From: CALINF01 sp039980455
Lineage (GTDB): Bacteria > Pseudomonadota > Gammaproteobacteria > Pseudomonadales > Halieaceae
NCBI GenBank assembly: GCA_039980455.1
Contig: JBDXCG010000006.1
Coordinates: forward strand, 1 to 64,000
DNA length: 64,000 nt
Reading direction: 5' to 3'
A program made the position numbers and the translations under genes. Positions 25,376 through 33,675 of the stretch are shown in pieces; within the stretch, counting starts at the first letter, position 1, and the number at the start of each line of letters is the position of its first letter. The notes beneath the pieces were generated by a model. It searched no databases. It was not told the DNA's origin and saw nothing but the letters and a program-made list of their open reading frames with translations.

Positions 25376-26245
25376 GTGCGCGTCCTACTAATTGGTGCTG
25401 ATTCCTCTATTGGTCTTGCCTTGCAGGATCATCTTAGGCGTTGGGGTCGCCATCAGGTTGAAGTTCTCAATCGCTCAGCGTGTCGGTGGAAGAGCGAACG
25501 GCAAGCAAAGAAGGCAGCGCGACGTGGCGACTGCGATATCCTGATCGATACGCGCATTGCAGCGGCCCTCGATAGCGGAGAGCAACTAGATGAGCTGGAT
25601 TTCAAGCGTTGCCACTGGCTGGCTAAGGCCTGTCAGCGTAGCGGTATTCACTATCTCTATCTGTCCAGTGCCCGAGTATTTAGCGGCACTCTGGAACGGC
25701 CCTACAGAGAACAAGACGAGGCAGATAATGCCAATACAATCGGCCAATATTTGCGCGAAGGTGAGCGGCTGATACGCGAGACCTGTGAGAAGCATATTAT
25801 TTTGCGGATGGGGCCGGTGTTTTCCTCCGATGGCCCTAACGTGCTTACCCATCACCTTAATCGTTTACTCGAGGGCGGTGTGCTGCGCTTTGAAAGTAGT
25901 ATTCGAGTCTGCCCACTGCCTTCACACGACGGTGCTAGAGTGATAGCGGCCATTCTTGATCAAATCAGTGCCGGAGCCGAGCCTTGGGGCACTTACCACT
26001 ATTGCTCATCAGACCCAACCAACGAGTATGAATTTGCTGAAGCATTGCTGGCCGGTGCATCTCAGTTTAACGAGTTCAGCCAAGATGCAGTGGCGCTCGA
26101 ACAGGGCACCAATACCGTGCCCGTGCGCAGCTGGGTACTGGATAACTCGCTGCTACGCGACACCTTTGCCGTCAAGCAGGTGCCATGGCGCGGATTCGTG
26201 GCGGACTCGGTGAAGCAGTACTTTGTGCAGCGCGAACAGGAGTAA
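25376..26245 (+). CDS. RmlD-like short-chain reductase, catalytic residues changed
   Basis: A 289-residue Rossmann-fold protein of the extended SDR family, nearest in layout to RmlD (dTDP-4-dehydrorhamnose reductase). The N-terminal nucleotide motif reads VLLIGADSSIG, the active-site Ser/Thr strand is LYLSSARVFSG, and the usual N-x-Y-G-x-x-K-x-x-G-E reads NTIGQYLREGE, so the catalytic Tyr and Lys are replaced. It may therefore be non-catalytic, like regulatory SDRs, or divergent in mechanism. The GTG at 25376 is seven bases after GGAGAG; an in-frame TTG at 25352 lies upstream of that site and is rejected. It is followed by moaB four bases later. Confidence 0.68.
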   Translation: MRVLLIGADSSIGLALQDHLRRWGRHQVEVLNRSACRWKSERQAKKAARRGDCDILIDTRIAAALDSGEQLDELDFKRCHWLAKACQRSGIHYLYLSSARVFSGTLERPYREQDEADNANTIGQYLREGERLIRETCEKHIILRMGPVFSSDGPNVLTHHLNRLLEGGVLRFESSIRVCPLPSHDGARVIAAILDQISAGAEPWGTYHYCSSDPTNEYEFAEALLAGASQFNEFSQDAVALEQGTNTVPVRSWVLDNSLLRDTFAVKQVPWRGFVADSVKQYFVQREQE

Positions 26246-26249
26246 CGCA

Positions 26250-26780
26250 ATGAGCAACGCAGATTCCAGTGAGATTGTGCCGTTGGGTGTAGCGGTGTTA
26301 ACGGTATCGGACACGCGCACTGAAGAAACTGACACGTCGGGCCATTACCTGGTTGAGTCGTTAACCGAAGCAGGCCATCGGCTTGCCGATAAGGCAATTG
26401 TGATCGACGATATCTATCAGATTCGCGCGCAATTATCACAATGGATAGCCGATACCCAAGTGCAGGCGGTACTGATTACGGGCGGCACAGGCTTCTCTGG
26501 CCGTGACTCCACGCCCGAGGCGGTTGCCCCGCTTTTTGACAAGCATATTGAAGGCTTCGGCGAAGTGTTTCGCGCGCTGTCTTTTGAGGAGATAGGGTCG
26601 TCCACCATTCAATCACGGGCATTGGCGGGGTTTGCCAACAATACCGTGATCTTCTGCATGCCCGGTTCCACAGGCGCCTGTCGCACGGCTTGGTCCGGAC
26701 TTATTGCCGAGCAGCTCGATGCAACACATCGCCCCTGCAACTTTGTTAGCGTCGTTGCGATCAGGTCTGGCACCGAGTGA
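26250..26780 (+). CDS. moaB: Molybdenum cofactor protein MoaB/MogA-like
   Basis: A 176-residue MoaB-type protein that adenylylates molybdopterin or its equivalent in Moco synthesis. Motifs are LTVSDTRTEETDTSGHYLV near residue 16, the nucleotide loop ITGGTGFSGRDSTPEAV near residue 75 and FCMPGSTGACRTAW. The ATG at 26250 follows CAGGAG; the frame is open further upstream. It overlaps moeA by four bases, so the two Moco genes form one unit. Confidence 0.93.
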   Translation: MSNADSSEIVPLGVAVLTVSDTRTEETDTSGHYLVESLTEAGHRLADKAIVIDDIYQIRAQLSQWIADTQVQAVLITGGTGFSGRDSTPEAVAPLFDKHIEGFGEVFRALSFEEIGSSTIQSRALAGFANNTVIFCMPGSTGACRTAWSGLIAEQLDATHRPCNFVSVVAIRSGTE

Positions 26781-27982
26781 GTCAACTGACCCCGCTTGAT
26801 GATGCGCTTGCGCAAATTCTGGCGCAGGCAACCCCCACTTCGTCGCAGGTGGAACTTCCACTAATAGATGCACTAAACCATGTGTTGGCGCGCGATGTGA
26901 TCAGCAGTATTGACGTGCCTGGCGAAGCGAACAGTGCCATGGATGGGTACGCTGTTTGCACCTCCGATCTTGGTAACGGATTGCTGCCAGTCAGCCAAAG
27001 AATTGCTGCGGGCACTGTTGGTCAGCCGCTTGAGCGTGGAACGGCCGCTCGAATATTTACCGGCGCACCCTTACCGCCGGGCGCAGATGCGGTGGCCATG
27101 CAGGAAGACTGCAGCGTTGAGGGTGGTGGCGTACTGGTAAATGCTGCATTGTCCGTTGGTGATAACGTGCGTGCTCAGGGGCAGGATGTAATGCGTGGCA
27201 GCACAGTGTTGCAATGCGGTCGGCGGCTGCGACCTCAGGATCTGGGATTGCTGGCATCGCTGGGCACCAGTTCCACCTCTGTATTTCGTCCTTTGCGAGT
27301 GGCGATACTCTCTACCGGAGATGAGTTAATTGAGCCCGGCGCGCCTCTGGCGGGTGGACAGATATATAACTCCAATCGCTATACGCTCACTGGTTTGTTA
27401 AGGGCTCTCAACTGTACGGTGCTTGATATGGGCATCATCCCGGACGAGCCGGAGGCAACAGCGCGAGCGCTCAGCGAGGCAGCGCGAACTGCCGACTGCA
27501 TCATATCGTCAGGGGGTGTGTCGGTTGGAGAGGAAGATCATGTAAAGGCGCAGGTAGAGAAGCTGGGAGAGCTGATGTTGTGGAAGCTCGCCATCAAGCC
27601 GGGTAAGCCGCTGGCGTTCGGTCGGGTAGGTGATACGCCTTTTCTTGGCTTGCCAGGAAACCCAAGCTCGGTATTTGTGACCTTTTCTCTCGTAGCTCGG
27701 CCGTTTATCGCACAATTGCAGGGGCAGGCCGAAACAGCGTTCCCCACGATTGAGGCAGTAGCCGACTTTGAAGTGAGGCGTGCCGGCGGTCGGCAGGACT
27801 ATCTACGGGTTTCTTTGCGCAATGCGGGCGGTGCCCTAACAGCCAGGCGTTTTCCCAATCAGAGCTCTGGCGTGCTGAGTTCGGTATCGGCGTCTAATGC
27901 GCTAGCGGTGATTCCGCCCGGTAGCACTGTGGCTACGGGCGATAGAGTTAAGGTATTGCTGCTGGACCTGCTGACCGGCTGA
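26777..27982 (+). CDS. moeA: Molybdopterin molybdenumtransferase MoeA
   Basis: A 401-residue MoeA that inserts molybdate into adenylylated molybdopterin. Conserved segments are GEANSAMDGYAV near residue 49, FTGAPLPPGADAVAMQED, STGDELIEPGAPLAGGQIYNSN (shown in its first part) and SSGGVSVGEEDHVK with GLPGNPSSVFVTF. It starts with GTG overlapping the moaB TGA. No molybdoenzyme gene is in the window. Confidence 0.96.
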   Translation: MSQLTPLDDALAQILAQATPTSSQVELPLIDALNHVLARDVISSIDVPGEANSAMDGYAVCTSDLGNGLLPVSQRIAAGTVGQPLERGTAARIFTGAPLPPGADAVAMQEDCSVEGGGVLVNAALSVGDNVRAQGQDVMRGSTVLQCGRRLRPQDLGLLASLGTSSTSVFRPLRVAILSTGDELIEPGAPLAGGQIYNSNRYTLTGLLRALNCTVLDMGIIPDEPEATARALSEAARTADCIISSGGVSVGEEDHVKAQVEKLGELMLWKLAIKPGKPLAFGRVGDTPFLGLPGNPSSVFVTFSLVARPFIAQLQGQAETAFPTIEAVADFEVRRAGGRQDYLRVSLRNAGGALTARRFPNQSSGVLSSVSASNALAVIPPGSTVATGDRVKVLLLDLLTG

Positions 27983-27984
27983 GG

Positions 27985-29211
27985 TCAGTCTCGGTACTTG
28001 GCAAAAACCAGCGACGCATTGGTACCACCAAAGCCGAAGCTGTTGGACATCACCCGTTCGAGATCAACATTGTCATGACGAGTCGTGGCAATGGGCAATC
28101 CCTCTGCTTCCGGGTCCAGTGTTTCGATATTGGCAGAGGCCGCAATAAAGTTGTTCTGCTGCATGAGTATCGAGTAGATAGCTTCCTGAACGCCAGCTGC
28201 GCCAAGTGAATGTCCCGAGAGTGACTTGGTCGATCCTACGATAGGAATGTGATCACGGTCTGCATAGGCAGTGCGCACAGCTTTGAGTTCCTGAATATCC
28301 CCGGCAGGCGTGCTCGTACCGTGTGCATTGATATAGTCCACAGGTCCATCAACGGTTGCCAGGGCTTGCTGCATACAGCGCACGGCACCTTCGCCTGATG
28401 GCGCGACCATGTCGTGCCCGTCAGACGTAGCACCATAGCCTACGAGTTCTGCATAGATTTTTGCGCCACGAGCCTTGGCATGTTCAAGTTCTTCTACCAC
28501 TAGCATCCCGCCGCCGCCGGCGATAACGAAACCATCTCGATCGGCATCGTAGGCGCGTGATGCACGCTCTGGTGTGTCGTTGTATTTGGTAGAAAGTGCG
28601 CCCATCGCGTCGAACAGGCTGCTCAAGGTCCAGTGCAATTCTTCGCCACCACCGGCAAACACAACGTCTTGCTTGTTGAGTTGAATTTGCTCCATGGCAC
28701 TACCAATGCAGTGAGCGCTGGTAGAGCAGGCCGAAGCGATGGAATAGTTTAGACCCTTGATCTTGAAAGGGGTGGCCAGACAAGCGGAAACGGTACTCGC
28801 CATAGTCTGCGTAACCCGGTAGGGGCCAACACGGCGAATGCCTCGCTCGCGCAGAATATCTGCAGCCTCGGTCTGGCTGGCTGAAGAAGCGCCACCTGAG
28901 CCTGCGATAATGCCCGTGCGCACATTAGACACCTGATCTTCGGTGAGGCCTGCATCTTCTATGGCTCTCTGCATAGAGATGTAGGCATAGGCCGCAGCGT
29001 CGCCCATGAAGCGCAAAACCTTGCGATCAATAAGCTCACTCACATCGATTTTCGGCGCGCCTGCTACGTGCGAGCGCATGCCCATGTCGATCTGCTCCTG
29101 ACGAACACCGATTCCTGATTTACCCTCTCGCAGGGACTCGAGCACTTCCTCGGCATTGTTGCCAAGGCAGGACACAATGCCCAGCCCGGTAATAACTACT
29201 CTTCTGGTCAT
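27985..29211 (-). CDS. fabB: Beta-ketoacyl-ACP synthase I
   Basis: A 408-residue condensing enzyme that extends unsaturated acyl-ACP. The Cys-His-His triad is present: Cys162 in SIASACSTSAHC, His in NAHGTSTPAGD and His in STKSLSGHSLGAAG. The start is ATG at 29211 (MTRRVVITGLGIVSCLG), four bases downstream of the fabA stop; longer in-frame starts run back into fabA. fabA-fabB is the operon for anaerobic-type unsaturated fatty-acid synthesis. Confidence 0.97.
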   Translation of the reverse strand: MTRRVVITGLGIVSCLGNNAEEVLESLREGKSGIGVRQEQIDMGMRSHVAGAPKIDVSELIDRKVLRFMGDAAAYAYISMQRAIEDAGLTEDQVSNVRTGIIAGSGGASSASQTEAADILRERGIRRVGPYRVTQTMASTVSACLATPFKIKGLNYSIASACSTSAHCIGSAMEQIQLNKQDVVFAGGGEELHWTLSSLFDAMGALSTKYNDTPERASRAYDADRDGFVIAGGGGMLVVEELEHAKARGAKIYAELVGYGATSDGHDMVAPSGEGAVRCMQQALATVDGPVDYINAHGTSTPAGDIQELKAVRTAYADRDHIPIVGSTKSLSGHSLGAAGVQEAIYSILMQQNNFIAASANIETLDPEAEGLPIATTRHDNVDLERVMSNSFGFGGTNASLVFAKYRD

Positions 29212-29215
29212 GGAC

Positions 29216-29731
29216 TTAGAATGACTCCGGTTGTGTGAACAGGCCAACACGCAGGTCTTGCGCGGTGTATATCTCTTCGCCATCGACAGACACACTACCA
29301 TTGGCAATGCCCATCACAAGGCTTCTCTCAATAACGCGTCGTATGTTGATGTTATAGACTACTTTGCTGGCGCTGGGGAGGATTTGCCCGGTAAATTTAA
29401 CCGCGCCACATCCCAGCGCTCTGCCGCGACCGGGGTTGCCGCGCCAGCCCAGGAAAAAGCCAACGAGTTGCCACATCGCATCAAGGCCCAGGCAGCCCGG
29501 CATAACGGGATCTCCCTCAAAGTGGCACTTGAAAAACCACAGGTCAGGATTGATATCCAACTCGGCAATGATTTCGCCCTTGCCGTGTTCACCGCCCTCG
29601 GAACTAATGTGTGCGATGCGGTCCAGCATCAGCATGTTGTCCAGAGGTAGCTGGGCATTGCCTGCGCCGAAGAGTTCGCCGTGTCCGCAGGCGATGAGAT
29701 CCTGCTTTGAGTACGCGTTTTGGGCTTCCAT
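29216..29731 (-). CDS. fabA: 3-hydroxydecanoyl-ACP dehydratase/isomerase
   Basis: A 171-residue FabA that makes trans-2-decenoyl-ACP and isomerises it to cis-3, committing carbon to unsaturated fatty acids. The hot-dog fold has the catalytic His70 in KCHFEGDPVMPGCLGLDAM and Asp84. Length equals E. coli (172). It precedes fabB by four bases. No FabR or DesT palindrome was recognised with certainty upstream. Confidence 0.97.
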   Translation of the reverse strand: MEAQNAYSKQDLIACGHGELFGAGNAQLPLDNMLMLDRIAHISSEGGEHGKGEIIAELDINPDLWFFKCHFEGDPVMPGCLGLDAMWQLVGFFLGWRGNPGRGRALGCGAVKFTGQILPSASKVVYNINIRRVIERSLVMGIANGSVSVDGEEIYTAQDLRVGLFTQPESF

Positions 29732-29816
29732 AAAGTGTCCAGTGATAGCGCGGCATTGGCGGATGTAACACGAATGAATGCCGGCGGATTAGCCCCGTGT
29801 GAGGGCGAAAGTTGTG

Positions 29817-29847
29817 CTTGCACATTTTAATGCCTGAAATGCACAAG
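29817..29847. promoter_or_regulatory. Imperfect inverted repeat between fabA and manC
   Basis: CTTGCACATTT and AAATGCACAAG pair in 9 of 11 positions around a nine-base spacer, in the gap between the divergent fabA and manC genes. It could be an operator for either side. It does not obviously match the FabR or DesT consensus as recalled, so no regulator is named. Confidence 0.3.
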
Positions 29848-29990
29848 TCCAGCGTTGCGTGGCAGCGCTCTGGCTGCCCAGAGCTAGCATTCTGGCCATA
29901 CATGGCGCGCCTGCGGTACTATAAACGCCTCGCGAGGGCTCGTGACGCCGAGCCTCGCTCCACGCATAAATCACAGTTAGTAGGATCAAA

Positions 29991-31400
29991 ATGCTTATTC
30001 CCGTCATTATGTCCGGAGGGGTCGGTAGTCGACTCTGGCCTGTTTCCAGAGAGATGCACCCCAAGCAGTTCCTCCCGCTTGCCGGCGAGCTGTCTATGTT
30101 GCAGCAAACCCTGAATCGTACCAGCGATCTTGCGGCTGGCGCGCCGATGGTGGTGTGCAATGAGGAACATCGCTTTATGGTTGCAGAGCAACTGCGCCAA
30201 GTGGGATTGCAGGCGGCGGCTATGATCCTTGAGCCAGAGGGCCGCAATACAGCGCCAGCCGTTGCGTTAGCGGCTATACAAGCCGTTGCTAACGATCCGG
30301 ATGCGGTGCTTCTGGTACTGCCTGCCGATCACCTGATTCAGGACGTACCCGCGTTCGTGGCTGCAGTGAGTAAAGCCATGCCCCAGGCAGAGCAAGGAAA
30401 GTTGATGACCTTTGGTGTTGTACCCAGTAGTCCTGAGACAGGGTATGGCTATATAAAGTGCGGGCAGAGCCTGGGTACTGATCTCTATCAGCTTGAACGC
30501 TTCGTCGAGAAGCCCGACGCAACCACGGCGCAGCAGTATCTCGACAGCGGCGATTACTTCTGGAATAGCGGTATGTTCCTGTTAAGTGCCGCATCGTATC
30601 TGGAACAGTTAGAGGCGTTAGCGCCAGAAATACGTTCCAATTGTGAGCGGGCGATGGCAGATGCAGTGCGCGACATGGACTTTGTGCGGCCCGATGCAGA
30701 GATATTCAAACAATGCCCAGCCGACAGTATCGACTATGCCGTAATGGAAAAGACTAGCCTTGGCGGCGTGGTAACGTTGGACTGTGGCTGGAGTGATGTA
30801 GGCGCATGGTCTGCTTTGTGGGAAGTCGCAGACCGCGACGAAGACGGTAACGCGTACTCTGGCGATGTCATTCTCGATGATTGTGCCAACAGCTATTTTC
30901 GCAGCGATTCACGCCTGATTGCGGCCACCGGGGTAGATAACCTGGTAGTGGTAGAGACGCCAGATGCTGTACTCGTGGCCGATCGCAACAAGGTGCAGGA
31001 CGTTAAAAAGATCGTGAATCTGCTCAAAGCACAGGATCGTCCTGAAGCCTCGTTGCACGCGCGGGTGTATCGCCCTTGGGGTTCTTATGAGTCTCTGATT
31101 GTATCTGACCGATTTCAGGTCAAGCGCATTGTGGTAACACCAGGTCAAACGCTGTCGCTGCAGATGCATCATCATCGCGCTGAGCACTGGATTGTTGTGG
31201 CTGGTACAGCCGAGGTAACCTGCGAAGACAAGGTGTTTATGCTGGGTGAAGATGAGTCAACCTACATCCCATTGGGGCATAAGCATCGCTTGGCTAATCC
31301 GGGCAAAATTCCACTGGAGTTGATTGAAGTCCAGTCGGGTACTTATTTGGGAGAGGACGATATTGTTCGCTTCGAAGATGTCTACGGTCGCAGTGAGTAA
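29991..31400 (+). CDS. manC: Mannose-1-phosphate guanylyltransferase / mannose-6-phosphate isomerase
   Basis: A 469-residue bifunctional ManC/AlgA-type enzyme making GDP-mannose. The N-terminal pyrophosphorylase has MSGGVGSRLWPVSREMHPKQF (residues about 7-27) and FVEKPDATTA; the C-terminal type II isomerase cupin has YRPWGSYESL and LSLQMHHHRAEHWIVV with metal His residues. It is followed by galU and a phosphomannomutase in the same direction, forming a sugar-nucleotide supply set. Capsular or exopolysaccharide genes themselves are not in view. Confidence 0.95.
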   Translation: MLIPVIMSGGVGSRLWPVSREMHPKQFLPLAGELSMLQQTLNRTSDLAAGAPMVVCNEEHRFMVAEQLRQVGLQAAAMILEPEGRNTAPAVALAAIQAVANDPDAVLLVLPADHLIQDVPAFVAAVSKAMPQAEQGKLMTFGVVPSSPETGYGYIKCGQSLGTDLYQLERFVEKPDATTAQQYLDSGDYFWNSGMFLLSAASYLEQLEALAPEIRSNCERAMADAVRDMDFVRPDAEIFKQCPADSIDYAVMEKTSLGGVVTLDCGWSDVGAWSALWEVADRDEDGNAYSGDVILDDCANSYFRSDSRLIAATGVDNLVVVETPDAVLVADRNKVQDVKKIVNLLKAQDRPEASLHARVYRPWGSYESLIVSDRFQVKRIVVTPGQTLSLQMHHHRAEHWIVVAGTAEVTCEDKVFMLGEDESTYIPLGHKHRLANPGKIPLELIEVQSGTYLGEDDIVRFEDVYGRSE

Positions 31401-31433
31401 ACTCAAAGCGTTGCAAAAGAGAGGAAACAAGTA

Positions 31434-32270
31434 GTGGAAACATTGATCAAGAAATGCCTATTTCCGGTGGCAGGATATGGCACTCGTTTTCTACCAGCGA
31501 CTAAAAGCATGCCTAAAGAAATGCTGCCAGTGGTGAACAAGCCGTTGGTTCAATACGGCGTAGAGGAAGCAATAGAGGCGGGGATGACAACCTGTGCAAT
31601 GGTTACAGGTCGCGGCAAGCGTTCGATCGCCGATCACTTCGATATCAGCTACGAGCTAGAGCATCAGATAGCCGGTTCCGGGAAGGAGCTTTACCTCAAA
31701 AGTATTCGCAGCGTGTTGGATCAGGGTGTGTTCACGATGGTTCGTCAGCGCGAGATGAAAGGCTTGGGTCACGCGATACTCACTGGCGAGTCGTTGATAG
31801 GTAACGAACCCTTTGGCGTGTTGCTCTCTGACGATCTGTGCCTGAATGATGGGGACGGCGTACTGGCCCAGATGGCCGCGCTGTATCGTCAGTTTCGCTG
31901 TTCTATTGTGGCGATTCAGGAGGTCCCTGAAGACGAAGTGCATAAGTATGGCGTGATTGCCGGTGAGAGCCTCAAAGACGGAATCTACAGAGTCGATGAA
32001 ATGGTAGAGAAGCCGGCCAAAGAAGATGCGCCGTCTAACCTTGCGATCATTGGTCGTTACATTTTGACGCCCGACATCTTTGATATCATCCGTGAGACCG
32101 AGCCGGGGGCCAACGGTGAAATCCAGTTAACCGATGCATTGCAAACCCAGGCGCGTAATGGCTGCGTCATGGCTTACAAGTTCGAGGGCCGACGATTCGA
32201 TTGCGGCAGCGTTCCCGGTTTCGTTGAAGCCACCAATTACGTGTACGAAAACGTTTATTCCGCCACTTAA
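31434..32270 (+). CDS. galU: UTP-glucose-1-phosphate uridylyltransferase
   Basis: A 278-residue GalU making UDP-glucose. The signature FPVAGYGTRFLPATKSMPKE is at residues about 8-27 and EMVEKPAKEDAPSNLAIIGR is the second conserved block, with LTDALQTQ near the C-terminus. The GTG start follows AGAGGAAAC. It ends 15 bases before the phosphomannomutase. Confidence 0.96.
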   Translation: METLIKKCLFPVAGYGTRFLPATKSMPKEMLPVVNKPLVQYGVEEAIEAGMTTCAMVTGRGKRSIADHFDISYELEHQIAGSGKELYLKSIRSVLDQGVFTMVRQREMKGLGHAILTGESLIGNEPFGVLLSDDLCLNDGDGVLAQMAALYRQFRCSIVAIQEVPEDEVHKYGVIAGESLKDGIYRVDEMVEKPAKEDAPSNLAIIGRYILTPDIFDIIRETEPGANGEIQLTDALQTQARNGCVMAYKFEGRRFDCGSVPGFVEATNYVYENVYSAT

Positions 32271-32285
32271 AGCGAGTTACCAGCC

Positions 32286-33638
32286 TTGGAAAAAATCACC
32301 TGTTTTAAAGCATACGATGTGCGTGGGCGCATTCCCGATCAACTCAACGAAGACATTGCACGTCGCATAGGCCGTGCGTTTGCTGAGGTGGTTAAGCCCA
32401 GCAAGGTCGTGGTTGGGCACGATATTCGATTAACCAGTGAATCGATCAAAGCTGCGCTAACGCAGGGGTTAATAGAGCAGGGCGTGGATGTTTACGATAT
32501 TGGCCTTTGCGGGACAGAAGAGATTTACTTCGCAACCTCACACGCGCAGATGGATGGTGGTATTGCGGTAACGGCAAGCCACAACCCTAAGGACTACAAC
32601 GGCATGAAATTTGTGCGTGAGGAGTCCAAGCCTATCTCCGGCGATACAGGATTGTTTGATATTCAGGCCCTGGCTGAACAAAATTCATTTGAACCGGCGG
32701 CACAGCCGGGGCAGCGCTTTGATCTCGATACCTCTGCGGCCTATGTGGAACACCTATTAAGTTATGTTGATGTGTCTGCGTTGAAGCCCATGAAGATTGT
32801 GGTAGATGCGGGTAATGGTGGAGCCGGTCGAGTAATTGACTTGCTGGAGCCACACCTGCCGTTTGAATTTATCAAATTGCATCATAATCCCGATGGCAAC
32901 TTTCCCAATGGTGTTCCTAATCCACTTATCGTGGAGAACCGCGCTGCGACGATCGCTGCTGTGCGTGAGCACGATGCTGATATGGGCATCGCCTGGGATG
33001 GTGACTTCGACCGCTGCTTCTTTTTTGATGCCACTGGCGAGTTTATCGAAGGCTATTATCTGGTGGGCTTATTGGCAGAGGCGTTCCTGATACAGTCCCC
33101 CGGAGCTGCTGTGGTTCACGACCCACGCCTTACCTGGAATACCGTTGCGATGGTGCTGCAGCGCGGTGGGAAAGCGATTCAGAGCAAGACCGGACATGCT
33201 TTCATCAAGGAGCGGATGCGGTTGGAAAATGCGGTGTACGGTGGCGAGATGAGCGCACACCATTATTTTCGCGATTTTGCTTACTGCGACAGCGGCATGA
33301 TTCCATGGTTGCTGGTGGCGGGATTGATGAGTGCGCGTGAGCAAACCCTTGAGCAAATGGTTTCCGAGCGAATGGCAGCCTACCCCTGCAGTGGCGAGAT
33401 CAATCGCACGATAGACGATCCAGCGTCTGTGTTGGCGGCGGCAGAGGCCGCCTATGCACAAGCTGCAGAGTCCATTGAACACGTCGATGGACTAAGTATG
33501 GATTTAGGCGACTGGCGATTTAACCTGCGCATGTCTAATACCGAACCCGTAGTCCGGCTGAATGTAGAGAGCCGCGCTGATGTGGAGCTTATGCGGGCTA
33601 AAACGGCAGATCTATTGACGCTGATTGACGCAGGCTAA
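32286..33638 (+). CDS. Phosphomannomutase/phosphoglucomutase
   Basis: A 450-residue alpha-D-phosphohexomutase of the CpsG/ManB-AlgC group, converting mannose-6-P and mannose-1-P (and possibly glucose phosphates). The phosphoserine motif TASHNPKDYNGMK places the catalytic Ser at about 98; the metal loop DGDFDRCFFFD and the sugar-binding GEMSAHHYF follow. It starts with TTG at 32286 after a weak ribosome-binding site, in the unit manC-galU-PMM. Whether it is manB or algC-like cannot be told. Confidence 0.93.
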   Translation: MEKITCFKAYDVRGRIPDQLNEDIARRIGRAFAEVVKPSKVVVGHDIRLTSESIKAALTQGLIEQGVDVYDIGLCGTEEIYFATSHAQMDGGIAVTASHNPKDYNGMKFVREESKPISGDTGLFDIQALAEQNSFEPAAQPGQRFDLDTSAAYVEHLLSYVDVSALKPMKIVVDAGNGGAGRVIDLLEPHLPFEFIKLHHNPDGNFPNGVPNPLIVENRAATIAAVREHDADMGIAWDGDFDRCFFFDATGEFIEGYYLVGLLAEAFLIQSPGAAVVHDPRLTWNTVAMVLQRGGKAIQSKTGHAFIKERMRLENAVYGGEMSAHHYFRDFAYCDSGMIPWLLVAGLMSAREQTLEQMVSERMAAYPCSGEINRTIDDPASVLAAAEAAYAQAAESIEHVDGLSMDLGDWRFNLRMSNTEPVVRLNVESRADVELMRAKTADLLTLIDAG

Positions 33639-33647
33639 TAGGACGCT

Positions 33648-33661
33648 ACGAAACGTTTCGT
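33648..33661. repeat. Perfect 14-base palindrome between convergent genes
   Basis: ACGAAACGTTTCGT is a perfect palindrome lying in the 37-base gap between the stops of the phosphomannomutase and pgi genes. There is no T-run after it, so it is not a typical terminator, although the flanks CTACG and CGTAG can extend the pairing. Confidence 0.5.
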
Positions 33662-33675
33662 GTGCCGCGTAGTGT

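Noticed and set aside
29231..29768. Plus-strand frames opposite fabA
   Set aside because: Shadows of fabA with no family features.
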